Shown here: positions 9,162-17,577 of the stretch, in pieces | Numbering within the stretch: the first letter of the stretch is position 1 | Layout of the letters: each line of letters starts with the position of its first letter | From: Fidelibacterota bacterium | GTDB taxonomy: Bacteria; Fidelibacterota; UBA8477; JABMPR01 | NCBI GenBank assembly: GCA_016784025.1 | Contig: JADHVL010000010.1 | Coordinates: 62,001 to 126,000, forward strand | Length of the DNA stretch: 64,000 nucleotides | Direction: 5' to 3' | Notes under the pieces: generated by a model | The model's input: only the letters and a program-made list of their open reading frames with translations | The model's database searches: none | What the model was told of the DNA's origin: nothing | Translations under genes and position numbers: made by a program

Positions 9162-11050
9162 TATTTTTGCCCCTTCTTTTTCTTTTTACCATTCGATTTT
9201 TCTTCTTCCTCAGTCTCTTCTTCTTCCTCTTCTGCTTCGCCAGTATCCTGTAGCCAGTCCTTCACAATGCTGGAGGCTGAACCAGGCTTACTTACCGCCA
9301 GGGAGACAACTGATTTCTTAATGCTATCCACTTCATCCAGCAACTCTGGATCAACGGCCGGCTCAGGGATGAGGTCTTCTTCAGGCTCTGTCACAACTTC
9401 AGGAGTTGGTTCCGGTTCAACTGGTGCCTGAGCCATGTCCTGTGATGGAGGTAAATCTGGAGCCTGACGACGGCCACCCATCAGGGCGCCGATAATCACG
9501 GCCAATCCCACCAGTACAGCGGCACCAATAATGAAAAGCCACAGGAGATCATCTTCATCCTCAGGCAGCATGGTGGCCTGGAGTCTCTGGTTCTCAAGAT
9601 CATCCATTTGCTGTTTGAGTCTATCTTCACGATCTTTGATTGCTGATTTTTCTGCTTCTCTACGTTTTTGCTCAAGCTCAAGTTTCAGACGCTGCTCTTC
9701 TTCCAGATCCACAGCTGATAATTGATCTTTGAGATCCTCAAGTTGTTCAGAGAGCAGGGCTAACCTCAAGGAATCCTGACGTAAGCGATCCTGGGCTTGT
9801 TCCTGCTGGGCTTCAAATAATTGTCGACGTTCTTCGGCCAAACGGTTTTCTTCCTGCTCGCGCAAGTCTCTTAATTCATTCTCGCGTTGGCGAATCCGTT
9901 CTTCCTCTTGAATACGTAGTTGTGCCAACTCAGCATCATGTTCTTTCTGTTTATCAGCCTCTTCCTGTCGGATACGGGCCATTTCAGCATCACGAGCCTC
10001 TTTATTGGCCTGATCCAGTTTCATCCGCTCTTGCTGACTTTCTAAATCTTTGATGCGCTTGTTTTCAGTTTCTTCTTTCTGCCGGGCTTCAATTGCTGTC
10101 ATTTTTTCAGCAATGGATTTAAGAAGAAGTTGTTCCGTGTCAGGCTTGTCTTTAGTGGTGCCCTGGAAATCAGCAGTCATAACCTGTAATTTGTCACCAC
10201 GCTCCCTGTTGAAATGGGCAGCAACCATGGTTACGGTGCGAATGTTTTCAATAATCTGAGGGGAGATAGGATCTTCCAGAATAACGGTTAGCTCCATTTT
10301 GTTAACCCGCAGGCTTGGACCACTCGTGCTGGCGACTGTGTGGCGGGATAATTTTGCATTACCACTTTCAGAATAGCTCACCAGGTTCTGATCGGCGGTG
10401 TTTTCTGTGACGCTTTGAATGTCTTCTTCCAGGATGACTTCATTTTCTTCCAGTGAAAGATTTGCCTCGGCAGCGACTTCAGTTTGAGTGGTATCAGGGA
10501 TTTCAGCTACTTCATCCAGATCTTCAGCAGCAGCATAAACAACGTCTTCATTGGTGTCTTCTTCTACAGGAACTTCTTCTTCGTATAATTCAAAACCAGG
10601 TGATTGAATTCCAGGGAATCCAGGGATATCAGATGGTACATCAGTTTTAATGGGGCGCTTTTTGAGAACGGTACGGGTTTTTTTCACACTTGGATCATCA
10701 GTGGTTTCAGTTGCTGATTGACTCATACCTGGCGTTTTGCTAAGAGATTGCTTAAATATTTCTTGCTCGGGGCTGACCTTCCCTTTTTTAGATCCTGGTG
10801 CTTCATAAACAGTTGTATATTTTTGAGTTGGTGTTGCTTCCATGACAATATTTACATTCACAATGAAATTCTCATGGCGTAAAATGCGATAAACAGCATC
10901 ACTTACTCTTTGATGAATGGTATTCTCCAGCAGAATCTTTTGGGAGAGCACCTCTTTATTGGTGTCCGGTAAAGCGAACACCTGAGAGATCAACATCAGT
11001 GAGGTAATGATACCGCCTGTTATGATGTGTTTAAATGCTGGATACTTCAT
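9161..11050 (-). CDS. FliF-derived ring protein with signal peptide, coiled coil and FliG-binding-like tail
   Basis: A 629-residue protein. A signal peptide (1-26) is followed at about 36-72 by a segment like the first half of the FliF ring-building domain (TIHQRVSDAVYRILRHENFI, then VNVNIVME). A long acidic, probably disordered insert spans about 85-235. The second half of that domain lies at about 236-295 (MELTVILEDPISPQIIENIR, then FNRERGDKLQVMTADF, matching FliF's AxG-x-ERGD-x-V motif). A charged coiled coil covers about 305-495, one membrane helix about 501-524, and an acidic tail ends in a Lys run. Within the tail, residues 581-602 (VVSLAVSKPGSASSIVKDWL) resemble the FliF C-terminal motif that holds FliG. 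The N-terminal FliF domains and first membrane helix are missing. Confidence 0.75.
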   Translation of the reverse strand: MKYPAFKHIITGGIITSLMLISQVFALPDTNKEVLSQKILLENTIHQRVSDAVYRILRHENFIVNVNIVMEATPTQKYTTVYEAPGSKKGKVSPEQEIFKQSLSKTPGMSQSATETTDDPSVKKTRTVLKKRPIKTDVPSDIPGFPGIQSPGFELYEEEVPVEEDTNEDVVYAAAEDLDEVAEIPDTTQTEVAAEANLSLEENEVILEEDIQSVTENTADQNLVSYSESGNAKLSRHTVASTSGPSLRVNKMELTVILEDPISPQIIENIRTVTMVAAHFNRERGDKLQVMTADFQGTTKDKPDTEQLLLKSIAEKMTAIEARQKEETENKRIKDLESQQERMKLDQANKEARDAEMARIRQEEADKQKEHDAELAQLRIQEEERIRQRENELRDLREQEENRLAEERRQLFEAQQEQAQDRLRQDSLRLALLSEQLEDLKDQLSAVDLEEEQRLKLELEQKRREAEKSAIKDREDRLKQQMDDLENQRLQATMLPEDEDDLLWLFIIGAAVLVGLAVIIGALMGGRRQAPDLPPSQDMAQAPVEPEPTPEVVTEPEEDLIPEPAVDPELLDEVDSIKKSVVSLAVSKPGSASSIVKDWLQDTGEAEEEEEETEEEEKSNGKKKKKGQK

Positions 11051-11082
11051 AAGCTTCTCCTCGTTTCTAGCGTCAGCCTTAA

Positions 11083-11724
11083 TTAGCCGATCGTTAGAAA
11101 TGTTATATCAACGCGTCTGTTCTTCGCTTTATTCGCTGGGGTGTCGTTTGCTACGATCGGTACAGTATCGCCAAAACCGATGGCTCGGAATTTGTCAGCA
11201 TGAATTCCCTGACTGGTTAAATACCGAATCACTGCACTGGCTCTAGCTGCTGATAGCTCCCAGTTTGAAGGAAACTGACTCGACCGGATTGGGTCATTGT
11301 CTGTGTGTCCCTCTACTGCAATGGCATAAGTTGCCTTTTCCATGGTGCTTACCAGTTTCACGAGAAATGACTTGATGGGTCCTGAAAGTGTAGCAGTTCC
11401 TGAACCAAAAGCTAGATCGCTGGCGATTCCCAGTGTAACCCCTCGGGCATCCATAGAAACTTTAACCTGACTCTGAAGCTCCTGCTCCACCACTAATTTT
11501 TTAACTTCTTTATTGATCTGACTCAAGGAAACCTTTTTGCTTTTCTTCTTGGATCCTTGTTTCTTTTGAGTTGAATCACCGAATTGCTCCAGCTTGACTG
11601 GATCCAGGGTGGACATGGCGAAAAGGAGCACAAAGAAAGTCATGAGTAGGGTCATCATGTCAGCATAGGTGGTCAGCCAGCCGCCCTCGTCCTGTTGCTG
11701 TTTCTTTTTTGGTGCCATTGCCAT
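11083..11724 (-). CDS. motB: MotB-like stator subunit with OmpA peptidoglycan-binding domain
   Basis: A 213-residue MotB family protein, shorter than E. coli MotB (308). The N terminus is cytoplasmic and Lys/Gln-rich. One membrane helix starts at YADMMTLLMTFFVLLFAMS with the proton- or sodium-carrying Asp at residue 22. A short linker leads to an OmpA/MotB domain (about 100-213) with the peptidoglycan-binding signature VEGHTDNDPI, NWELSAARA and KNRRVDI. In the family it forms the ion channel with MotA and anchors it to the wall. It follows motA by 6 bases and precedes the FliF-like gene by 32. Confidence 0.92.
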   Translation of the reverse strand: MAMAPKKKQQQDEGGWLTTYADMMTLLMTFFVLLFAMSTLDPVKLEQFGDSTQKKQGSKKKSKKVSLSQINKEVKKLVVEQELQSQVKVSMDARGVTLGIASDLAFGSGTATLSGPIKSFLVKLVSTMEKATYAIAVEGHTDNDPIRSSQFPSNWELSAARASAVIRYLTSQGIHADKFRAIGFGDTVPIVANDTPANKAKNRRVDITFLTIG

Positions 11725-11730
11725 TTTTTA

Positions 11731-12537
11731 TTAGTCCTCGTAAACCCTGTCACGTGGGGCAAGATATGAGTTCAAGAATTCTCTAACCAGAATGGGATGC
11801 TTTTTGACCTTGAGCATCACAACCCCATCAATAATCATATTTTGAGTAATATTTCGTTTGTCTATTCGAGAACGCAGTTTCGCTGCAACAGGCAAAAAGA
11901 AAAGGTTGGCAAAGAGGGCGCCATAAAAGGTGGTAATCAGGGCAACACCCATGGATTGTCCAAGTTTTGCTGCTGGATCGTCATTTCCGCCACTACCATC
12001 AGAGGGAGCACCCATGGCAAAAAGCATGGCAACTAGACCCACCAGGGTTCCAACCATACCAAATGCAGGTGAGAAAACACCCATGGTCTTGAATACATTT
12101 GCTTCGGCATCTTCACGAAGTTCTCGATTGACAACACGGGTTTCCATAATGTTGCGGATATCTTCTTCAGGTAGACCATCAACAATCATCTGAACGCCGT
12201 CTTTCATAAACCAATCTTTAATACCATCTGTAGCCTTTTCAAGATCTGCAGTACCCTTTCGGGCAACAGCAGCCAGTTCCACTAATTCACGAAGTGTATC
12301 ACTATCATTGTGAGTATCACCCTTGAAAACAGCCCAGAGGTTGGTATACAGGGAAAGTACCTCTTTAACAGGGAAGGCCATGGCTGTGGCAGCAATAGTA
12401 CCACCCAGCACAATCATGAGAGATTGGACATCCACAAAGGTCATCACACCGTTTGGGAGAACTTGAGATACTTCAAATACAGCGTATCCGATCAAGCCTG
12501 AACCGAATAATAATCCTATAATGGTTGCAAAATCCAT
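11731..12537 (-). CDS. motA: MotA-like stator ion-channel subunit
   Basis: A 268-residue MotA family protein of normal length, with four membrane helices at about 2-20, 38-56, 155-175 and 195-218. A large cytoplasmic loop lies between helices 2 and 3, with charged residues (VVNRELREDAEANVF) where MotA contacts FliG. The conserved third-helix motif is AFGMVGTLVGLVAMLFAMG. It belongs to the true MotA group rather than ExbB/TolQ, judging by the N-terminal helix pair and loop. Its partner MotB follows directly, and a FliG-like protein is encoded in the same operon, so both halves of a rotary contact are present. Confidence 0.92.
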   Translation of the reverse strand: MDFATIIGLLFGSGLIGYAVFEVSQVLPNGVMTFVDVQSLMIVLGGTIAATAMAFPVKEVLSLYTNLWAVFKGDTHNDSDTLRELVELAAVARKGTADLEKATDGIKDWFMKDGVQMIVDGLPEEDIRNIMETRVVNRELREDAEANVFKTMGVFSPAFGMVGTLVGLVAMLFAMGAPSDGSGGNDDPAAKLGQSMGVALITTFYGALFANLFFLPVAAKLRSRIDKRNITQNMIIDGVVMLKVKKHPILVREFLNSYLAPRDRVYED

Positions 12538-12555
12538 ATGCTAATCCTTTTCCTG

Positions 12556-13923
12556 TTAATCCCTTGCAGAAACGGCTGAACGCAACCGATTCTCGTTTAA
12601 AGCACGCAGGATATTACGTACTTCGTCGTATCCGGGGTCGATCTGAAGTGCAATATTCCAATTAATGGTTGCTCTGTCGATCTGATTAAGCTTGTAATAG
12701 ATGGACCCACGTCTGGCATATGCTAAAGCCAGATTTGGATTGTATTCCAAAGCTTCGTTGATCTCAATCAGCGCATCATCGTATTCTTCATTATAGAAAA
12801 GTCGCAATGAACGTGAGAGGTGTTTCAAAGCCTGGTTGATCTGGGCATCGGAAACGTGGCGCGCCAATTGGAGAGAGGCCACTGAATCTGCCAAAACCTG
12901 ATTTCGTTGTTCAAGATGCTCTACCATACGATTAAGGTGCTCAATCTCCGCACTTGACATTCTGAGGGAATCCCTCAGAACCAGCAATTGACGCTCCTGA
13001 GCTTTGTGCCAGCTGGAGTCAATCACCGTTCGCATGGGTAAGCCATCTTCAGTAACAACGCCTGAAACCTTGATCCCACCACGCTGTTTGCTGGCTGCAG
13101 ATCTGACGCGGGGTAGAAAATAATCTAGTCCGATTCCTATACCAGGTGGGTTCTCACGATCCTCACCGAGATAGGGTAAATTTTGCATGTTGGAGAAACC
13201 GACATTGATGTGGTATTCATGAGTTAAAGGTACTTTCACTCCAGCATTGATACCCACACCATCCCACTCAATAATAAAATCAAGGCCACCACGATCAGCC
13301 ATGATGTTGGTGTTTAATAATAACCCTAAAAAGAAACCAATACTGTTGGCCTTGGCAATCTTGATTGTATCGCCAGGAGTGGTGGTTGTATCCAGATCAA
13401 ATTTGCCAAAATTGGATCCATAACGTCCAGAACCAATACCCAGATAGGTTTTGAGGTTATACTCAGAAAAACTGTTCTCACGACTGAGCAGCATATAGTA
13501 GGAAAGATTACGAACCTTCTCTTCAAGATCAGTAGAATCTGAAGCTGCACTGGTAACGCTGATATCATTCACTCCAATTCCCACAGCCGTTTCACCATAA
13601 GTCAACAGGCGGTTTTGAATATGTAAGGCAATATCATTTTCATTGGCGGCCGAACCAGATTGTATGGCGGAGAGACCCAGTCTGAAATCACGGGTAATAT
13701 CCGTTTCCAGAAAGGCACCCTTGTTCCAATAATCGGTTTCAAAAGCACCACGGGTGGATTGACCGGCAACACCAATACGCAATAAATAGGATTCATTATA
13801 TAGACTGGAAGTTGGAATATGCATCATTGGTCCAGGCCTTGAATAATTCAGGGTCGTTTGACCGAAAACTGATATGCTTGATGCAACGATAACTAAAATC
13901 AGTATATGTTTTAATGTTTTCAT
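12556..13923 (-). CDS. Outer-membrane barrel-like protein with C-terminal TPR domain
   Basis: A 455-residue protein with a signal peptide (about 1-21, ending VFGQ). A beta-strand-rich region at about 25-270 resembles PorV/OmpA-type barrels (alternating hydrophobics such as LLRIGVAGQS and DFRLGLSAIQSG). A predicted helix or coiled coil at about 305-355 follows (LRDSLRMSSAEIEHLNRMVE). TPR repeats cover about 360-450 (FYNEEYDDALIEINEALEYN, AYARRGSIYYKLNQIDRATI). I infer an outer-membrane protein whose periplasmic TPR end could hold other members of this operon. It lies 18 bases upstream of motA on the same strand. No exact family name is claimed. Confidence 0.6.
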   Translation of the reverse strand: MKTLKHILILVIVASSISVFGQTTLNYSRPGPMMHIPTSSLYNESYLLRIGVAGQSTRGAFETDYWNKGAFLETDITRDFRLGLSAIQSGSAANENDIALHIQNRLLTYGETAVGIGVNDISVTSAASDSTDLEEKVRNLSYYMLLSRENSFSEYNLKTYLGIGSGRYGSNFGKFDLDTTTTPGDTIKIAKANSIGFFLGLLLNTNIMADRGGLDFIIEWDGVGINAGVKVPLTHEYHINVGFSNMQNLPYLGEDRENPPGIGIGLDYFLPRVRSAASKQRGGIKVSGVVTEDGLPMRTVIDSSWHKAQERQLLVLRDSLRMSSAEIEHLNRMVEHLEQRNQVLADSVASLQLARHVSDAQINQALKHLSRSLRLFYNEEYDDALIEINEALEYNPNLALAYARRGSIYYKLNQIDRATINWNIALQIDPGYDEVRNILRALNENRLRSAVSARD

Positions 13924-13957
13924 ATGATGATCTCCAGGATCAGCCTCTCATCTCGTA

Positions 13958-14824
13958 TCATTCCTGCACAAATCGTCTGGCCAGGGTCAAATATTCACTG
14001 CCGGGGTGACGGGAGACCAGCTCTTGAAAAGCAAGCTTGGCTTCCGGAAGACGATCCTTGTTTTTAAAGGCCAGACCGATCATTACCAGGGCATCGTCCT
14101 GTTTGTCAGAATTCTCGAAGCGCTGCACCTGTTCAAGGGCGCTAATCGCTTCATCATAAAGTCCTTTTTCAAAATAACAGCGACCTACCCAATACTGGGC
14201 ATTCGCACGCATGGTCACATCAACACCGCCTTGAACGATGTTGTTAAAATCTTCAATGGCCTGGTAATAAAGTTCCTGGTGATACTTTGTGAGTCCACTT
14301 CTGTAGGCGGCCTGTTCTTCACGTTCACTTAATTTCGGACCAGAATATGGTTGATTGATAGGTGCTGTCGTTACAGTCGCATGCTTCCAGGGAGTATGCA
14401 ATTCAGCAAACACGCTATCTGATGTCTGGCTTTCACCAGGTACAAAAACTGGCGTCCTCCGGGCATTTTCCTGTTGACCCACCAGGCTGGTAATGCGGGT
14501 GCTCAGTAAGGCGCGATCCGTTTCCCCGGCGGCCTTAATCTGGGCAATCTCAGACTGCAGACTATCAATCACAGTTGTCTGATATCTCAAACGAATTTCT
14601 GTTTCAGCTAATTTGTGCTGATAGCGATTTAATTCTTCTTCAAGCTCCATTTGCTGCCCTAATAATTCTGGAGAATCATTGATCTCCCCATCTATATCAG
14701 GACTTGTCTGGGTGCTATCATCTATTCTCAAACCAATATCATAGAATAGAGATCCCGTTTGACCATATGCAGTCAATCCAAGAAGGAGAATAATCGGAGT
14801 GATATATGTGAGATACGACTTCAT
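13958..14824 (-). CDS. Periplasmic YbgF/CpoB-like coiled-coil TPR protein
   Basis: A 288-residue protein with a signal peptide (about 1-22, ending TAYGQ). A coiled coil at about 50-115 (GQQMELEEELNRYQHKLAET) is followed by three Tol-Pal YbgF-type TPR repeats at about 170-285 (YYQAIEDFNNIVQGG, ANAQYWVGRCYFEKGLYDEA, PEAKLAFQELVSRHPGSEYL). YbgF/CpoB proteins couple envelope constriction with peptidoglycan synthesis by trimerising through the coiled coil. Here the gene sits among motor genes rather than tol-pal genes. It is separated by 4 bases from the next upstream gene, which has the same architecture, so the two are probably paralogues. Confidence 0.7.
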   Translation of the reverse strand: MKSYLTYITPIILLLGLTAYGQTGSLFYDIGLRIDDSTQTSPDIDGEINDSPELLGQQMELEEELNRYQHKLAETEIRLRYQTTVIDSLQSEIAQIKAAGETDRALLSTRITSLVGQQENARRTPVFVPGESQTSDSVFAELHTPWKHATVTTAPINQPYSGPKLSEREEQAAYRSGLTKYHQELYYQAIEDFNNIVQGGVDVTMRANAQYWVGRCYFEKGLYDEAISALEQVQRFENSDKQDDALVMIGLAFKNKDRLPEAKLAFQELVSRHPGSEYLTLARRFVQE

Positions 14825-14828
14825 AGAT

Positions 14829-15806
14829 CTAGTTCTGACGATTTCCTTTTAAGAAGTCCCTGGCCTGGTTTGCCAGTTCACTGTCCGGGTATTCATTGAG
14901 AAATCGTTCCATGTGTTCTCGGGCTTTCAAATAGCGACCGAGCTGCTGATAGCTGATGGCAATTTTGAAAAGAGCATGATCACTTTTATTGTTTTCTTCA
15001 AAATTGAAAACCTTCTCAAACTCAGTCACAGCAGATTCATAATCTTCCAAGGAGTAATAGCATTCACCAATCCAGTATTGTGCATTGTCAGCGTAGGCGC
15101 CCGTAGGTTCACGCTGGATAAGGATCCGGAAATCCTGAATGGCCTCAAGAAAATCATTATTGAAATAGTTGTTGAGAGCGTCATTATAGGCCATGCGATA
15201 ATCCGCATTAAATTTATAACCGCGAGTTTTGGAGGGAGTGACAACAGCTGCAACGGGTTTCTCAACCGCCGGAGGAGCTTCTGCCACACGAAGCGTAGTC
15301 TTCACTTTTACTGGTTCAGGTTTGACTTTAACGGGCGCTGGCTTGGTGGTTACTGATTCCATAACGACACCAGCATGGGTTTCCAGGGCAAGTTGCTCGA
15401 TCTGTATTTCCAGAGAGTCATTTAAGAGCAATAGATTTTTCATACCCTCTTTCAGGGAATCAATTTCCCGAATCAGGACATAAATATTTCCTCTCAGATT
15501 GATGATATCTGGATCACGGGGAGTGGCTACTACTTCAATAACAGGTTGCTCAGCTTTTTCATCTAATTTGGTTTGATAGACGGCTATTTGTGTATCCATG
15601 GCAGCGATACTGGCTTTGAGAAGTTCAACTTCTTCACGGGATTCGCGGAGCTTGACCACCTCTGCAGAAAGTGCCTTCATCTGGGATTGCATCTTCATCT
15701 GCTCAATATTAGGAGCGGATGTGGCTGGCTCTTTTGGCGTACAGGCCATTAGTCCCAGAAGGGTTGCCAGAGAAAGGGATAATATGAGTGAGCGTTTAGA
15801 TATCAT
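14829..15806 (-). CDS. Lipoprotein with coiled coil and YbgF-like TPR domain
   Basis: A 325-residue lipoprotein. The signal peptide ends at a lipobox with Cys 22 (LLGLMAC), so the mature protein is lipid-anchored. A coiled coil covers about 35-150, a Pro/Val/Lys-rich linker about 155-190, and YbgF-type TPRs about 205-322 (FLEAIQDFRILIQREPTGAY, NAQYWIGECYYSLEDYESAV). It looks like a lipid-anchored paralogue of the downstream protein at 13958. The start overlaps the preceding lipoprotein gene by 11 bases. Its likely role is a structural link between outer membrane and motor complex, by inference. Confidence 0.7.
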   Translation of the reverse strand: MISKRSLILSLSLATLLGLMACTPKEPATSAPNIEQMKMQSQMKALSAEVVKLRESREEVELLKASIAAMDTQIAVYQTKLDEKAEQPVIEVVATPRDPDIINLRGNIYVLIREIDSLKEGMKNLLLLNDSLEIQIEQLALETHAGVVMESVTTKPAPVKVKPEPVKVKTTLRVAEAPPAVEKPVAAVVTPSKTRGYKFNADYRMAYNDALNNYFNNDFLEAIQDFRILIQREPTGAYADNAQYWIGECYYSLEDYESAVTEFEKVFNFEENNKSDHALFKIAISYQQLGRYLKAREHMERFLNEYPDSELANQARDFLKGNRQN

Positions 15807-16791
15807 GCTCTTCCCAATCGAGTGAATAACTATATCCTATAAAAGAGCCAAATGAATTTGGCACATAAAGTTCAAATTCGCCACTGGCACCAGGGAAAAG
15901 AGAGGTGTCAGTATTAACACCGCTGGAGAATACATGGTGGGAACCTTTGACAAAAGCCGTCAGCTCTCGTGTATCACCACTCCAGTTAATTCTGAAAAGA
16001 AAATTCACTTTGACAAAGTCTGCGCGGCGACCACCAATATTTTTTACCACTCCAGAAAGAATGGTATTTCCTGTGCGATCCTTGCGCTCTTTGATGCTGC
16101 CAGATAAAACGACGTTACCTGTGTATTTGCTATCCCGTGTATCGCCCTTGACATCCTGGGTTCCGGTCATATTAGCACGATCACCATTAATATTCATGGG
16201 AGCGCCACCACGTGCGCCATCAACGGCTGAAACTGCAGGAGCATCATCAGATGTAGGGATATTATCGACAATACGTAAGACTTGATCGCGGGAGACAGAA
16301 AGCACACCGATAAGCGTTTTGACCTGGATATTATCCTTGTCCTGATCAATGACATCACCAAATAGCTTGGTGCCATTCTCTAAATGTACTTCCTTACTAT
16401 ATATACTTAAGGGGTTGGTCCAGACTTCACTCTGAGTTTGAAGTTCGGTTAATTTCTTTTTTACATATTTTAATTCAGCAGCCAGACGTTTGACTTCATA
16501 GTTGATCTCGCTAGTGACAAAATCAGCAGACTCGCCAGAATCCGGTTTTTTATTTCTTAGTTGATCAAGATTATAGATCAGATTATCAGCTTTTTCACCA
16601 CTCTGCCAGGCAGATTCATCAGTGCCCTGAGCATCTACACCTGCAGATTCAGCACGATTTGTTGAGTCCCCTCGTGCTGACGATTTGTCCCAGGACTCTT
16701 CTTCCGGTTTTGATTTTCCACCGAACATTGAGCACTGTACAAATGTCAGGGTTAGCGCCAATAACAGTACTTGTAAGCTGTATCGCTTCAT
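15796..16791 (-). CDS. Lipoprotein, first gene of the motor operon
   Basis: The frame opens at 16815, but the ATG at 16791 is better. AGAGG lies 8 bases upstream, and the product starts with a lipoprotein signal (MKRYSLQVLLLALTLTFVQC). The 331-residue product has a polar linker, a short coiled coil at about 85-125 (EINYEVKRLAAELKYVKKKL) and a small beta domain at about 130-170 (HLENGTKLFGDVIDQDKDNI). Its C-terminal beta-sandwich resembles FxLYD/DUF3426-type domains (ILSGVVKNIGGRRADFVKVN). I do not recognise a named family. Its place at the head of the operon suggests an outer-membrane-anchored component. Confidence 0.6.
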   Translation of the reverse strand: MKRYSLQVLLLALTLTFVQCSMFGGKSKPEEESWDKSSARGDSTNRAESAGVDAQGTDESAWQSGEKADNLIYNLDQLRNKKPDSGESADFVTSEINYEVKRLAAELKYVKKKLTELQTQSEVWTNPLSIYSKEVHLENGTKLFGDVIDQDKDNIQVKTLIGVLSVSRDQVLRIVDNIPTSDDAPAVSAVDGARGGAPMNINGDRANMTGTQDVKGDTRDSKYTGNVVLSGSIKERKDRTGNTILSGVVKNIGGRRADFVKVNFLFRINWSGDTRELTAFVKGSHHVFSSGVNTDTSLFPGASGEFELYVPNSFGSFIGYSYSLDWEEHDI

Positions 16792-16859
16792 ACGCAGCCT
16801 CTTCCGACTTAACATCGCTTCCAGTTTTATGCGGAGTGTAACCTGTCCTGCACCGCATT

Positions 16860-16895
16860 CGTAAAGAATTTAGGGGGTTATTAAAATCTTGTCAA
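16860..16895 (-). promoter_or_regulatory. Probable sigma-70-type promoter of the motor operon
   Basis: On the minus strand there is a perfect -35 box TTGACA (16895-16890), a 17-base spacer and a -10 box TAAATT (16872-16867, four of six matches). Transcription would begin near 16860, leaving a leader of about 70 bases before the ATG at 16791. No flagellar sigma-28 type box is apparent. Confidence 0.5.
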
Positions 16896-17038
16896 GAAAA
16901 TACAACTGTTTTTTAGGCACTTATGGCAACTACTTAAGAAAATGCTTTAAGTGATACTACATATTGTGGTTTTAAATGAGGGGCTTTCCGTATCTTGTGG
17001 AAAAAAAAGGGCAAAAAGTGAGGTTTTGGACAAAAAAA

Positions 17039-17512
17039 TCAATGGTTTAGATGATTTTTGTCATTTTTTAGCAAAATTTTTGCCAGGGCGAGGGCAGGCG
17101 ACGAAGTCATCAATTTGGGGATGGATTCAATTGCTTTTCGATAAGGGGTCCAAGAAACTGTTTTGAGGGCTTCCTCCAGAACAAGCCATTTGAAGTCATC
17201 ATGCTCGTGGCTCAGTTCAGGATCTTTCAGCTCAACTTCGGCTATGAATGCAGGGACATGAATGATCTCATCTGTGCGATGGAGGTAATACGTTGAGACA
17301 TGATCGAGGGCATAAAACTGCCTGGGGGTAAAGTTTGTCTCTTCTTCAAGTTCACGCAACCCAGCTTCCCAGGCTGCTTCACCTCCCTTGATTTTTCCTG
17401 CAACAGGTTGCCAGATTCCAGGGTAACTGTTGTTGGGAGCACGCCTCAACAGGAGGAAACGCAAGCCGTCATTTGTTTGAGAGAATGGAAAAACATCTAT
17501 GTATTTCATCAT
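17039..17512 (-). CDS. Nudix hydrolase
   Basis: A 157-residue Nudix protein. The catalytic box G-x5-E-x7-REUxEE is intact (GKIKGGEAAWEAGLRELEEE, about residues 39-58). The fold begins MMKYIDVFPFSQTNDGLRFL and has RRAPNNSYPGIWQPVAGK. Nudix enzymes cut nucleoside diphosphates linked to another group. The sequence resembles the NudB/dihydroneopterin-triphosphate and dNTP-cleaning branch, but the substrate cannot be fixed by eye. There is no signal peptide. ATG at 17509 is an equally good start. The gene is divergent in spacing from the motor operon but on the same strand. Confidence 0.88.
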   Translation of the reverse strand: MMKYIDVFPFSQTNDGLRFLLLRRAPNNSYPGIWQPVAGKIKGGEAAWEAGLRELEEETNFTPRQFYALDHVSTYYLHRTDEIIHVPAFIAEVELKDPELSHEHDDFKWLVLEEALKTVSWTPYRKAIESIPKLMTSSPALALAKILLKNDKNHLNH

Positions 17513-17540
17513 GGTTGAAGATAGCCTCGCTATTTCAAAT

Positions 17541-17558
17541 CTGGGTTTCGAATCCCAG
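17541..17558 (-). terminator. T-arm-like hairpin terminator after the methyltransferase gene
   Basis: On the minus strand CTGGGATTCGAAACCCAG forms a hairpin 20 bases after the stop at 17578, followed by ATTTGAAAT. It shares the ten-base core GGGATTCGAA with hairpins after ssb and metG. The T-tract is weak, so termination strength is uncertain. Confidence 0.5.
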
Positions 17559-17577
17559 TCTTTTGCAATGTATCATT

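Noticed and set aside
8232-12537. Ordinary flagellar gene cluster
   Set aside because: Only MotA, MotB, FliG-like and FliF-derived genes are present; the FliF has lost export-ring domains and no other flagellar gene is near.
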